From positions 366,875 to 430,874 of the forward strand of contig JAAOMT010000571.1 of assembly GCA_016748015.1 (NCBI GenBank): DNA of 64,000 nt, read 5' to 3'. Shown here in pieces: positions 35,955 through 49,423 of this stretch. Source of the stretch: Geosiphon pyriformis (taxonomy: Eukaryota; Glomeromycota; Glomeromycetes; Archaeosporales; Geosiphonaceae). A program made the translations under genes and the position numbers. The notes below the pieces were generated by a model. It did not search any database, had not been told where the DNA came from, and saw only the letters and a list, made by a program, of their open reading frames with translations. Position 1 is the stretch's first letter. Every line of letters starts with the position of its first letter.

Positions 35955-38022
35955 AATTTTTTTATATTTTTTAAAGGCCCAAATTAAGTTTATTTTTAAT
36001 TTAGTTATTGGTTTTTTTAAGAGTTTTAATCAGTTTAATGATAAATACAAATCCTATTTTTTAAATATTTATAATATAAGTTATAAGTTTATTGTGATTA
36101 ATTATAATAAAATATATAAAATATGAAGTTTATATAATAATAATAAAAAAATAAAGTTTCATGAAAAGACAATAATAAAGTAAATATAAAAACATATTTA
36201 TAATAATTAATTATTTAATAAATACTTTAATAAATTGAAAACAATGAGTTTTTTTAATTTTTTAAATAAATAATATTTATTAACTTAGATCAGATTGGTT
36301 GATTATATGTAAAAAAAAAAAAGTACATAAATTAAACTTTTAATTTAATTCTTAAAGGTAAAAACAATATTAAGAATTTATAAGACTACATTTTGTTAAA
36401 ACATAAAAAAAAAACATATAATAATTAATTTAAAAAATAATAAACTAAAGAAATAATTAACTGAACAATTCATTTAAAAAAATAATTTAAAACTTTTATT
36501 TTTAACAATTTAATTTTTTTGGTATTACAATCTATTAAATTATAAAAGACTAGTCAAATAAAAAAATATAATTATTAATTTTGTGTATTTTTAATTAAAA
36601 CTAGATAAAAAGATAACATTTTAATAAATTGTAACTTTTAATTATATAAATACGATTCATTTTAATTCATGTAAAACTTATTTTTTGTATATTAAAATCT
36701 CATTTTTAAAAAGTTTTAATTAAAAATTTAATTTTATATTTAATTTAAAATAATAATAATTCAAAGACCTCTTTACTTTGTAAAATAAATCTTATTTTTT
36801 TACAAAGATATAATTATAAACAAAAATTTTTATTTTTATTAGTTTTTTAAATAATACAGTAGTGCTTAATAAGAACTTGACTAAATATGTGCTTTCAAAA
36901 TTTTGAATAAAGCCAAATAGAAAAAACTAAAATTTTAATGAACATATGTTTTTTTTTTCAATATTTGTGCAAATTTTAAAGTCTCAAGATTTACGAATAT
37001 TGAAAAACATTTTATCATTAAAATAACAATTTTAATTTATAATTATTTTTTTTTTGACTTTATATATAACTTTTTAAATAATTTTTGCGAAAAATATTAT
37101 TTAACAATTTATTTTATTACAATATATATAATTTGTTTAATCGAATATTTAGATATTTAATAAATAAGTAAAAAAATAACTAATTTTTATTTTTATTTTT
37201 ATCTTATTTAAACATACTTAAAATTTTTCAATATTAGATTTTTGGTTAAAAATAGTTTATTAAATTAAAAATTAATTTAAATTTTACATAAAAAACTAGA
37301 TATTAAATTTGTAAAAAAAAAAATTTATTTTTCTATTCATTAAGCCATTATAACTTTTATAAATAAAATGTTTAAGAATTTATTGTTATATTTTTAATTT
37401 TATTTTTAGAAACTTTTAGTTGATTCATACAAAAATAGTGAAAAGTAAATATTTTTTTTTATGCTTTATACAGTAAGCTCTACTGTTATAAAATTTAAAT
37501 GTTCTATGATAAATACAACTTATGTTCTTTCTGTATGTGATTAGCTAATCAAGGCAACAATATACACAGATAACTATATCTTTAATTATATGACCAACCA
37601 TTGCAACATGTTCAAACAAAGAAGATATGTGAAAATAATTTTTACTTATTAAATTGACCAAAAATTTTGATATTCTATATTAAATAAACTTTCATTCGAA
37701 AAATTAACAATTCGCTAATTTACAATCTATAAACTTCAGATCTTTAGCATATATTAATCAATTTAGAAATTCTATCCCTGTAAGCAATTAGAATTGATTG
37801 AACAAACTCCATAATTTTGGCAGTTGTCTTTTATATATCCTTAAAGCTTCTTAGAACCATTCCTTCATTTTAAAGCCCTTTGCCAGAGCCATATACAGCT
37901 AGTTTACAGTTGTTAAATTGCACATCTTATTATAAGATATTAGAAATGTCTTGTAAAATATTAAATTTGTGAATGCCAGACTGATTTGACCAATCAACGA
38001 ACAATGTCAATCCTAATGTTTA
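35955..38022. other. AT-rich intergenic stretch
   Basis: No supported gene. Long A/T runs dominate to about 37500; after that composition eases slightly without a recognisable frame. Confidence 0.5.
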
Positions 38023-38026
38023 TATC

Positions 38027-38225
38027 TGTCATAAGTTAGAACAGGATTTGAGTTAATTTAGAATTCTAATTCAACTTGAATTAATTCGGAATCATTAATT
38101 CAACACTGTGTTGATTCCGAATCAACTCAACCAATTACATTATTTGGTTAATTGGACAGTAAAAAATTTCTCTTTCATTAGTCAATCAAAAAAATCAAAG
38201 TTTTGATATTTAACACGTTTTTTTA
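38027..38225 (+). repeat. left long terminal inverted repeat of Ginger-like element
   Basis: About 200 bp; its inner end, around atcaaagttttgatattt, pairs with 40370-40390. It ends at the start codon of the transposase frame. Confidence 0.8.
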
Positions 38226-40333
38226 TGGCTTCCCAACATCATTTATTATTTATAAATTATGAATGGCTTACTCAAGAAACATTTTCTGACCTTTTTGAAA
38301 GCTATTTATTAGCTAGAAGTGAAAAAAGACAAGCCAAAACTTTGCTTTCTCAAGATTACATAAACCAATACATTAAGATATTAAAAAGTACTCCTGAAGG
38401 AGAAAACTTTTATTCTAACTTGAAATTTTGGGTATGCACTAACTTTTATATTGCACAAGTCGGAAGACAAGATATACTTTATCTTAAAAAAACAAAAAAA
38501 CCAGTCTGTTTGAAAGAAAAATTATATGAAAAACTATGTGAATTTTATTTAGAAATAGAACATAGAGGAATGAGTAAAACTTATAACGCGGTATATAATA
38601 TTAATTTAATTTTTTATATAAATAGATACTAATAATTTTTTATTTATAGATTAAAAATAAATACGCTTAGGTGCCTGAGGATTTAATAAAACAGTTTTGT
38701 TCTCGCTGTGCTAGATGCATTACGCGATGATCCTTAGCTTAACCAATAGCTGCAAATCCGATATTAGCAAAAGGCTTCATGTGTTGTTTACAAATAGACT
38801 TGGTTGAAATGCACAATCGACCAGATGATTCTTACAAATATATCTGTCATGCTCGGAATCATTTTACGAAATTTTCTTGGACTACGGCCCTTTTTTCTAA
38901 AAAAGCAAAAGAAGTAGCAAGCTTCCTTTTTCAACTTTTTACCACATTTGGACCTCCAACTATCCTTCAAACTGATAATGGAAAAGAGTTTATGGCTAAT
39001 ATAATCAGAAAATTAACAGAAATGTGGCCAACTATTCTTATTATAAATGGATGCCCAAGACATTCTCAATTCCAAAGATTAATCAAATGAGCAAATGATG
39101 TACTTCAACAAAAACTTTCAAAATGGATAGAGGATAAAGAAACTAATAATTGGTCGCATGGTTTATATTGGGTGACATGTAAAAAAAATTATTTTTATTT
39201 TGATTGAATTATTTAAACAATGACTAATTTATTTTTATGTTTAGATGTAATGAACACAGAAGTCTCTGTGGTTACTGGCTTTCCACCTTATTAAATAGTG
39301 TCTGGAAGAAAATCTTGTGTGAATTATTTTCTTTTCGAGTCCCTTTTTGAACAATCAATTATGCAAGAAAAAGATCTTTCTAATAACTTGGATGTAGAGC
39401 CAGCTGATGAAGAGCCAATCCAACAGGAAATCAAAAGTAATAGTGATCTGCAGTAAAACAGATCGCAGCAATAAGATGACCAGCAATGGCAGCAAAATGA
39501 CCAGTAACAAGATAACCAGCAGTAGCAGCAAGATGTCCAGTAGTCACAGCAGAATAACCGGGAGCAGTGGCAATAATCACTAAACTAGCAGCATCAATCT
39601 AATATAGTAAATAATATTGAAAAAGAATTAAGAAGAATTGAGCCACGAGTGGAAGAACCAAGCAATCTCTTGAAAAATACTAGTACTCACTCTAATAACT
39701 CTCATGTTTTTTCCATTATAATTTCAAGAGATGAGATAATGTTTTTTATTATTTGCACTTTTTAATATTATTCTGTATTAATCTCATATTTTTTAATAAG
39801 ATAATGATGACCAGAACAATGTGCTACATGATATTACTAACTTACCCACTGGCCATCATAAAATATGCCAAATTGTTCGTGACTGATATGTTAATAATGC
39901 CAAAGTAATGCTGCATAAAAATACAAAGCAGAAAATATCTTATGAGATTGGAGATTTTGTGCAAATTGGGATTCCAAAGATCAATTGTTCAGGTACTGAT
40001 AGAAAGCTCCTTATCTGCAAAGTGATCAGAACTGTTAATGAAAGATTATATAGACTGGAATGCAAGTCAGGAATATTAAAAAATTCTTATCATGCAATAG
40101 AATTAATGCCTACTAAGGCTACTGATTTTCCAGAATTACGAGAAATACTAAACATTTTTATTTCTTTATGTGAAGCAGCCTTATGCCAAAGTCGGGGGGA
40201 AATGACAGATTATCAATGCAATTGTAAAGGAAGCTATAGAACTAATCATTGTAATTGCAGAAAAGCCAGGGTTTTATGTGGTGCACGATGTCATGGTGAT
40301 AATAGCAATGCTTGTGAGAATCGAAACAAATAA
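38225..40333 (+). pseudogene. Ginger-type integrase transposase, broken
   Basis: First exon 38225-38590, a short GT-AG intron, then a continuation from 38650 whose frame reads HRGMSKTYN (in exon 1), IKNKYA, stop, VPEDLIKQF and CSRCARC: an HHCC-type zinc-binding integrase N-domain. The catalytic core follows at about 38790-39180, with Asp in QIDLVEM and Asp in LQTDNGKEF. The third acid, normally Glu in a GLVERAN-type motif, reads RLIK-stop-AN (TGA 39088-39090), so the triad is broken. After another probable intron (about 39176-39244) comes TEVSVVTGFPPY, a Gln-coding low-complexity stretch, and an open C-terminal frame (39908-40333). That last frame holds DFVQIGIPKI and a Cys-rich CXC-like tail (CNCKG, CNCRKARVLCGARCH). 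At least three stops show that it is dead. Confidence 0.82.
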
Positions 40334-40359
40334 TTAAAATTATTAGATATGATAATAAA

Positions 40360-40584
40360 AAAATGTGTCAAATATCAAAACTTTGATTTTTTTGATTGGC
40401 TAATGAAAGGGAAACTTTTAACTGGCCAATTAACCAAATAATGTAATTGATTGAGTTGATTGAGTTAATTTGGAATCAATACAGTGTTGAATTAAGGATT
40501 CCGAATTAATTCAAGTTAAATTAGAATCCCAAATCAACTTAAGTTGATTCCGAATTATCTCAAACCCTGTTCCAACTCATAACA
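40360..40584 (-). repeat. right long terminal inverted repeat of Ginger-like element
   Basis: Inverted match of 38027-38225 with a small insertion (extra tcaactcaa-like repeat near 40445-40465) and point differences. Confidence 0.8.
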
Positions 40585-40588
40585 TATC

Positions 40589-41339
40589 CACCACATGCTC
40601 GAAAATATGATCAGATGATTACACTTTCTCATACTTGATGCAGGATACCCAATATTATGCAACTTTTTTTATTCTGCAACTGGAAATTTACTATGCAGTA
40701 TCTTTATAATATATGTATGAAGCCCAGCTGTCTTGAGTAAATATTGTTATATTTTTATTTGTTTAATTTATTAATAATATTAGAATTGCATATAAATTTT
40801 TAAAATTGGATTGCCAAAATTATTAATGTATTTTAGTTAAACAAATATTTTCTAATGATTAAAATTTAATTCAAAAGATTTAATAATAATGTAATTAAGA
40901 GAGAGATATAAAAATAATACAATTTATAGATTTTAAAAATTAAACATAGTAATAATAATAATAATAATTTTTATTTAAACATTAATTTTCAAAAACAGAG
41001 TTTTTAATTCATTTGAATATTTTTTGATAAAATTTTTTATTCAAGTATACATAATTAATAAGATTTTTAATAAGTTTCCAAAAATTTTTATTAATATTAA
41101 AGTTTATTCAATTTAGTGAAGATTTAATCAATACTTTATTTAAAACTAAATTTTTTTAAATAATTTTAAAAGGTTGAATAATGTTAATTTTATGTCAAAA
41201 TTCAGACTTAATCAACAATTTTAATTAAAAAAAAATTATATTGATATTAAAGATTTTATTAATTTCATAATTAATTTTTTGAAGTTGTTTTATATAATCT
41301 TACAGCTGGTAAATTAATTGATTGTAAAAAAAAAAATTG
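40589..41339. other. AT-rich intergenic stretch
   Basis: No gene seen. Contains (AAT)n near 40950-40968. Confidence 0.45.
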
Positions 41340-42640
41340 TTTCCAATCTCATTTCCTTTCACTGAAAAAGTGGTTTCATAACTAAAAGTCATTATTTCAT
41401 CTTTCGACAAAACCTTTTACTTATTCAAAGTTAATAACACTCGTTATATTGGTAGATTTATTTATAAGATAGAAAGGATGACTAAAATATTGTGTTTAAA
41501 TTTTAGGACAAACTTTTTGAAACAATGATTTATTATCTTACAATTATTCAATATATGAGATTTTTATTAGAGCGTTTGGGTTACCATTTGTTATATAAAA
41601 AACTGGTAGTCATAATAAATCTTAAATAATTTTTAATAATAAATACCGAGTTTTTAAATTTTAAATTTTCAAATTATTATTCTTTTTTTTCTTTTTTGTT
41701 CATTATTATACATCTTTTTATTCTTTCAAGTAGTCATTTCCTTATATATATCTCTTTTCTCACTAGTCTTTAATACACAAACGTTTACAATTATATTATA
41801 AATTTGGATAGAAAACCGTTTATCATTGCATATGTAACTTGAATTTTTATGGGGGAATTTCCAATGATAACTTATTTATTATGATTTATTTATATCTATT
41901 TTTGTAGGAGTTTCAAAGTTTTTGAGCATTCACTATTAATTGAGGAAATTCAATGGCAGATGATTCTTTAAGGTTACAACAAATTAAAGTCATAAATTTG
42001 AAAAGATTAGATGAATAGTTTCTAAAATTTTGCTTTAATGAATATTAGAGTTTCGAGATTTAGTTACTGATTATCAGGAAGAGAGAGAATTAGGATAAAA
42101 ACTTTGTGAGTTAGATAAAACTTTGAATGGTGAGATTAAATTGAGTAATTTATTGAATATATAAAATATTATTTCTTGAGATTATTGACAATAGTTTTTT
42201 ATTATATTGTTTTGAGAATAAAATATGTTTTAATTTGTAAATTCTTGGAATTCTAATTATTTGGTTAGGGTACTTGCAGAATAAATTCTTTTCCCATTTG
42301 ATCCAAATTTTTTTTTAGAGACATATATCAATAATATAAATATTTTTAAAACTATTCTTTATTTATCTTTACTATTATCATTTAAATTTTAACCGATAAA
42401 AGAATCTATAGATTGGTTTCTATATACAATTAATTATTTTCATTAATTTTATATGCATTAAATTAAAATTAAATAAAAAGTCTAAACAAAAGAAAATTTT
42501 TCGAATTCTCTAGACCATTGCGGACTGTCAATATTATTTGTTATGTCTGTAAATGTTTTTCAATACATTAATTTTAAACACAATAGTTTATTAAAATGAT
42601 TGGTGCAATCCTAAACTAGGCATTTATAAATTACCATTAA
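41340..42640 (+). repeat. dispersed repeat, copy 2, with coding remnant
   Basis: Collinear with 18500-19790. This copy also holds about 130 bp absent from copy 1 that reads ADDSLRLQQIKVINLKRLDE (from 41954) and, after a frameshift, EFRDLVTDYQEEREL then KLCELDKTLNGEIKLSNLL (to about 42160). The strongly charged residues suggest an old coiled-coil coding region. I do not recognise the family. Confidence 0.45.
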
Positions 42641-43287
42641 TAATTTTTTTTGGTTAATCTCTCAACTCCTCAAATAAACAATAATAAATTTATGTCAAAA
42701 AAGATTTCCATAAATAATAAAGGTTGAAATAGACTCGTGAAAAATGATACAAATTTTAATTTAGAAAAAATAATATTGAATCCATTGAATTAAAGACCCA
42801 TTTTAAAAAATAATAATTAAAGTTGAGTAACAAACAAACAAACAAACCTTTTTTGTTGTTGTGAGTGAAGAAATATATTATAATAATATTCAAAAACTTT
42901 TGAGATGAGAAACCGTTTATTTTTGATTTAGTGGTCTATGAATATTTATTATTAAACATTTTTATCGTTTTTCCAATTTGATTCTAGAATTATTGTTTTA
43001 TATATAAGATCAAAAGTTTTTTTAACAAAAGAATATATATGTTGATAAAAGAACCAATTAAATCTGTAAACTCTTTTATTTTGTATTTTTTACTATAATT
43101 TGTGTATTAATAGTGTTAAATATAAACGTTAATAGGTATAAAAAAGAAAGATGAAATGAAAATGATTCTTTAAATTCTTTTCATCGTAATCTTGAATCTT
43201 CTATGATAATAATACGTTTCCATAAATAAATACTTAAATTTCGAAATTTATTATAATAATCCCTTTATTATATTCAACATATAAATA

Positions 43288-43842
43288 ATGTCATCAAAAG
43301 AACTCTTGAAAAACAACATTTTTTCCATTGATGATGATGATGATGATGATGAGTTAAAAGTTTTTGAATTTGCTCAATCAATGATACAACCAACATCACC
43401 CGAGTCTGATATTCAAGTTACCGTCGATATAACCACAAAAAGACCTAACTTCAACCACTTAGAAAATGATGCTAATACAGATGAAAATTTTTTCAATTCC
43501 CATCAAGAAGTTTACTTTCATTTTAGCACTATTGTTGTTGAAAAGAATCAAAATCAATCTAAACCACAAGTAAGACAAACAACTTCAGTCAAACCTTTAG
43601 CTAACAGCAGCAGTGAATCAATCAGAAAATACTTACAACCGAATACAGAGCGACGAAGAAAACTTGTAAGCCCATTCATCCTTTATAGTAAACTTAAAAG
43701 TCCAGAGATTGAGGCTTTACATCCTGATAAAAGTAAAGCAGTAATTGCAAAGATTATTTATAAATTGTGGTGGGAATTAGCCGTTGATGAACGTGAATAT
43801 TGGGAAAGCGTTTCTGATGGGTTAAGGAACAAAACTTCATGA
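43288..43842 (+). CDS. HMG-box protein, MATA-HMG-like
   Basis: 184 residues, no intron. The N-terminal part is acidic and low-complexity with eight consecutive Asp encoded by a GAT repeat (about residues 16-23), followed by a Ser/Thr/Asn-rich linker. The C-terminal part, about residues 124-178, matches the HMG-box of the MATA class: SPFILYSKLKSPEIEAL, then SKAVIAKIIYKLWW and DEREYWESVSD, with the expected aromatic and Trp positions. It ends right after the box. Such proteins are strongly multiplied in arbuscular mycorrhizal fungi; in other fungi they bind DNA and control mating or development. Its target and role are not shown here. The ATG follows a TATAAATA-like stretch very closely, so an upstream promoter is not resolved. 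Confidence 0.83.
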   Translation: MSSKELLKNNIFSIDDDDDDDELKVFEFAQSMIQPTSPESDIQVTVDITTKRPNFNHLENDANTDENFFNSHQEVYFHFSTIVVEKNQNQSKPQVRQTTSVKPLANSSSESIRKYLQPNTERRRKLVSPFILYSKLKSPEIEALHPDKSKAVIAKIIYKLWWELAVDEREYWESVSDGLRNKTS

Positions 43843-44020
43843 AGGAGATCATGAAGAGCAATATTATTCTTTTAATAAATAGTAGAAAGCGCTTTCAATT
43901 ACTTTTAACAGAAACCGAGATTTTTATTAATGACCTATAATTAGTGTATATCTTTTCAAATTTATCTAATAACCTTTATCATACTTCTGAACTTTAGTGA
44001 GAGTTTGAAGAAATGAGCTA

Positions 44021-44055
<35 letters not shown>

Positions 44056-45730
44056 TTAGTTTAGAATTTTTTCAAAGTTTAAAATTGTATTCATGATAGT
44101 TACTTGAAGCATTTCAACTAATATATTTGAATAAAATTTTAAAATTGAAATTTATCAATATATAAAGTCCTAAACTTTCATTGAAGTTGTTGGAATATAC
44201 CATAAAGACAAAATAAAATGTTAAACTTTAAATAATATTGATGTTTGATTAATTGAGATAAATTTATCTCTTCCCTTTAAAATTACCCAACATGCTCGAA
44301 TCAATACGTTCAATCATTATAAGAAATAGCTTTAATATATTCTCATAATTGACCTCAACTTTGAGAAGTAGACATGGGTTTCTCGGTAAAAATTTTTGAT
44401 AAAATTGATCCGTATATTTCACAGAATTGGGGAGGATTTAGATTTGATGTTAATGATCCCAATTTTGAATAATTTAATTTGTCAATTTATTGAAAGGAAA
44501 TTTTTAAAAGCTAATATTATCTAAAATAAATAAATTTATTCTAAAAAAAAAAAATCGGTTCTTACTTTTGTCCTGATAATTTTAGAATTTGAATAGATAT
44601 AACAAATTTAACCAATTATTATGAACATAAAATTCGTAAAAACAAGTCACACCTTATACTTTTCAAGAAAACTCATTCGATGTTTTTAACATCTGCCTTT
44701 TAATCTTTAACAAAATTTTCAATTATTTTCAATGTTGTTGATTTAGAATCAAATATAGCTATTAAAATTCATTGAATAAATTATAAATAAATTTTTTTTT
44801 TTTTAAATAATTTTTTTTTAAATTGATACCAAATTATCTAAATTTTTACCCACAATTTTACAAAACAAACTTATTAGCATAAAATAATATTTATTAATAA
44901 ATATATTTTAAATGTTTTTAAAAATATAAAAAATAAACATTACTTTATTGCAATATATTTATTTATTTATTAGTTTTAAATGTATTTTTTTGATTAAAAT
45001 ATTATTAACAAATAACTTTTTAAATTCTGCCAAACTTATAATATAATTAAAAATAACTTTTTGATTAAACATATTTTTTTGTGAACCAAAGACAGAAACA
45101 AAATTTTTTGTTTTTAGAAATCGATTTTCAAAGTCAAAAATCTGAAGAATTGACACCCAAGAATACAATTTAGAAAATAATTACCAAGCTCAAGTACAAT
45201 AATATTTAACATTTAAAAATTTTTAATTTGCTGAAATTTTCAATCTTAAAAATATTTAAAAATAAAAATAAATCAAATTACCAAATACAAAGTTATCTAA
45301 ACCAAAATATTTTAATTTATTATAATAATCTGTCTTTAAATTTATTTTTAAATAATTTATATTTTATACTTTACCTATCGACATTTATTTTAATTTGCTT
45401 TTATCAAATATATATTATAAGTAGCTTAATAAAATTATATTATTATAATATTATAATAAATTATTATTTAAAATATTAATATTTTTTGTTTAATTTTAAC
45501 AATTTTAAATTATTAGTAATTATTATTGTTATTTTTATTATTATACAATCAATAATTTTTCAAATCATATAAATAAATTTTTTAATATTTAAAAAATAAG
45601 TTAAATAATCTTTTTGTTAAAGATTTTTTAAAACATAATTTTAATAATTTTGCTTGTATAACAAATAAAAATACATAATTTAATAAAAATTTATTAACAA
45701 TTAAATAATTTATTATTATGTTAAAATAAC

Positions 45731-45764
<34 letters not shown>

Positions 45765-46098
45765 TATAATTAGTTATATATAAATTAAATATTATTTAAT
45801 ACTATATAACATCAAAGTATTCTAAATTAAACATAATTTATATGTTGTTTTTATATAATTAATTATCTAAGTAAGTTAAATTTAAACTATATTAAATTTA
45901 TAAAAGCAAATTTATTTAATACAATTATTTTTTATATAATTGTAATCAAATTATTATTATTAAAAATTAAATTAACTAATTATATAACAGTTTTATTTGT
46001 ATATAACTTAATATATTAAAAGTTTAAAGCTTTTAAAAAACTATTATTTTTAACAAAAATTTTTTTATTAATAAAAAATTTTAATTTGTTATTAAATA

Positions 46099-46131
<33 letters not shown>

Positions 46132-49100
46132 ATAAATTTTTTATATTATATTTTATCTTAAGATTAATAATTTTTTACTTTAATTCTTTTAAAAATATTA
46201 ATATTCTTTTTTATCTTAGCATTCACAAAAAAATATTTACTAATCTCATAATTAAAGTAACTAAAAAACTAATAAATTTAACAATAAATTTAATTAACAA
46301 ATTTTAATTTAGCCAATTCGAATTCCAAAAAATAAACTTAGAATTAATCATAAAATTCACAATAGTAATAGAAAAAAAAACCAAAATATAACTGTTTTTG
46401 TATAATACTTTATATTAGTAAAATAATTTGTAAAATTTTTAAAGTCAACCACAAATTTTAATAAAGCTTAAAAAAAAAAACAGAAATATCTTATAATTTG
46501 TAACCAATTAATTTACACTTTAATATTTGAAACATTATTAATAATTAAAGATTTTTTATCAAATATAATTTTTTTTAAAATATATAATTTAGCTTAAAAA
46601 TTAAAAATAATAACAATATATCTCAACTATTATGTAAAATTAAAAGACAAAAAAAAGAAACAAATGTAATTATATACTTAAAAAACTAAATTGTTAATTT
46701 TAAAAACAGTACAACCAAATAAAAAATCCACTAATTTGGCTTTAAATACATTTTTTAAAATAATTATTTCTCTTTGATTTAAAACAAAAAAGATTTTAAC
46801 ACTATTTTTTTAACAAAAACTGACTAGCAAATTAAAGCTATATTTAAAAACTTATGCAATTTAAAATAGACAATATTATATTATTATTGTTCGATAGGTT
46901 TTATCTTATTATTAAAAATTTATTAAAAGTATTCATACCATTTTTAACTTATTTATAGTGGCTTTTAAAAAAATATTACAAAAAGCAAACAGCAACAAAA
47001 ATAGAATTAGAATCAAGTATAATTATAAAAATAAAAATAATTATTAATTAATTGAATAAAAAAACTTAATTAAGTTTTAATATATTAAATAATAATAAGT
47101 TTATTAAATATATTAATATTAATATTTGTTTAATTTTGTTGGCTATTTAAATATTATAATTTAGATTTTAATAAACATATTAAATTTTGGTTTAAGTAAA
47201 AAGTATTTTCTGTAATAAAAAATGCATAATTCGTATTTTTAATAAAATATTTATATATTGTAAATAAGTAAATAGTAATTGAATTATATTCAATAAAATA
47301 GTTAATTTTTTTCAAAAATTTTCAATTAAATTTAATTTTAAATATATTTTAACCAGTTTAATAAATCTTTTCTCAAGACAATTTGTGTATTAAAATTGTT
47401 ATTTTGTTTGAACTGTTAATATTTTTTTATAAATATATTTTTTGTCTAAAATTTTTAGGTATTTTTTAATTAATTTTTTTATATTCTGTTTTTTTATTAA
47501 TGACAAAACATTGTTATAAATTTTTTCTCAATTTAATTACAATTATTTATTAACATTAAAAATAGTTTTTGGTTGTTTTTGGTTATTTTTAATTCCCGAA
47601 TGTATAAAATTGCCAAGTAAAAAATCAATATATATAATTTTTTTGATTGTGTTGTTAAAACATGAAAAAAAAACAGTTTTATTTTGTTATATTTATTGTG
47701 CAATTGATTGAACATATTAAAAAAAAAACTTTTTTGGTCAATTAAAATTTTTTTTTTGATTTAAAAAGTATTTATTTCAGTTTTGCAAGACTGTTATAGA
47801 TTTTAAATATTAAATTTTTGTTCTATCATAAATTTTTTTTTTAAACACATTTTTATATTTTCAGAGATTTAAAAATTTTTACATTATAGCTCCAAATGTG
47901 ATTTTGTTATTTTCATGAGTTTTAACCAAAAAAAGATCAAAAATATCACAAAAAAGTGTAAATATAATGTTATCATTTAAACCAAAAAATTAACTTTAAT
48001 AATTTCTAAAAACTTTATATTAAAATAAAAAGAAATTTCCTTTTGACCAATTTTTCGTGGGAGTTGAGAATAATTGGATTGGAACTTCTTTTTGAGTAAA
48101 ATTCATATAATTTTTTTTTTTTGAAAAATGTAGACTTTTGTAAAAATAGCGTTAAAACCTAAAAGTTTTTTTTGAAAATTTGCAACTGCCGAGAACTGTT
48201 AAAATTGGTGAATTCAAATGGTGAATAAACATTAAAAGTAAATAATTGCAAGCATAAAATATGATTTGACAGTAGAATGGTAAATAACAATCAAAACCTT
48301 ATTGAAAAAATGATGTTTTTTATATAAAATTAAACAAGGTTTATTTTTAATTTGGACAAAAACATAGTCTTACTAAAACTTGAATTTTAAAAAATTTCAA
48401 GAAAGTAAATTTCTTGGATTAAATAATATGCAATGGGCTGAAACAAAAAGTGTACAAAATTCAATTAAGATACGCATTATTTTTTGAAAATTTGTTATTC
48501 TTGTTTATCAAAAAAAGCTTAAAAATTTATATAAAATAATTAATCGAATGTAATGTCAGTTTCAAGAATTAAATAATTGTATAACCCATTAAAAAATGAA
48601 AAATTAATTTCTTAAAGTTACAAGATTATCCCGCGGGAAATTGGATGAATACATTCAAGGGTTAAGCGTAAGATGTGGTAAATAAAATAAATTCTAACAC
48701 ATATTTGACTCTTTGCACAACAAATGTGATTAAGAATGATGAGAAATTCAAAAAATTGATATATATAGTGCTGGCAAGATTTTTAAATCATATCACCTAA
48801 AAATATGTATAATCAAAATAATTTACAAAATCTGTTTTTTTTTTAAATCCGACCCTCAATAATTTACATACCCCAAGATGAAACGGAAATTTAAAAAAAA
48901 AAAGAAAGTTATTTGCGCAACAATTGTTTCGAATCTGTTAGTTACATTTCCAAATCAACAAAACTCCTTTTTTGTTTTTGCGAAACACAAAAGATATCTA
49001 TATTATATCCAAAAGCTTCGCATATTCATGAGCTTATTAGAAGACTTCATTCACAACAAACTGGTTAACAGAATCTTTTGTTAAAATATCTTAAAAAGGA

Positions 49101-49423
49101 AAAAATTGGTTATATTCACAAATCATAGATTTTCAAAAAAATATTCCAACAAGCTCTTAAAAATTAAATATGAATTTTATTGAGAATAATAATGAAATTG
49201 ATATTCACATGATCTAGAATGCTGATTTAATTACATGAATCTGAATGTGTACACCAGTGAAAATGCAAGAATTTATATAAAAATGATTCTGTGGAAGAAT
49301 GTAACAATTCGAACGGTTCTTTCCAGGGTAATTTTTGAAGTATGGTATATACATTTTGGATTAGTAACTAGCTTAATCAATTCTGGGTTCCCTATTTAGT
49401 TGTCGTTGTCATTGAACTAATCT
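43843..49423. other. 5.6-kb AT-rich intergenic region
   Basis: Contains (ATTG)n at 44021-44055, (AAT)n at 45731-45763 and (ATT)n at 46099-46130. Open frames such as 45228-45479 and 46086-46307 are I/L/N/K-rich products of AT sequence. From about 48600 composition rises modestly; the 68-codon frame at 48878-49084 is not recognised. Confidence 0.5.
44021..44055. repeat. (ATTG)n microsatellite
   Basis: Nearly nine uninterrupted ATTG units. Confidence 0.95.

Larger units (their letters stand above)
38027..40584 (+). mobile_element. Ginger-like DNA transposon with long TIRs
   Basis: A 2,558-bp element flanked by identical TATC tetramers (38023-38026 and 40585-40588), read as a 4-bp target duplication. 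The ends begin TGTCATAAGTTAGAACAGG and, in reverse complement on the right, TGTTATGAGTTGGAACAGG. The inverted repeats run about 200 bp at the left (to about 38225) and about 225 bp at the right (from about 40360), with small indels. The interior encodes an integrase-type transposase. Long TIRs with a 4-bp duplication and a retrovirus-like integrase fit the Ginger group of cut-and-paste transposons. No LTR, reverse transcriptase or RNase H is present. Confidence 0.85.

Noticed and set aside
38225-40333. Gypsy retrotransposon integrase
   Set aside because: No LTRs, reverse transcriptase, RNase H or protease; long inverted repeats and a 4-bp duplication bound the element.
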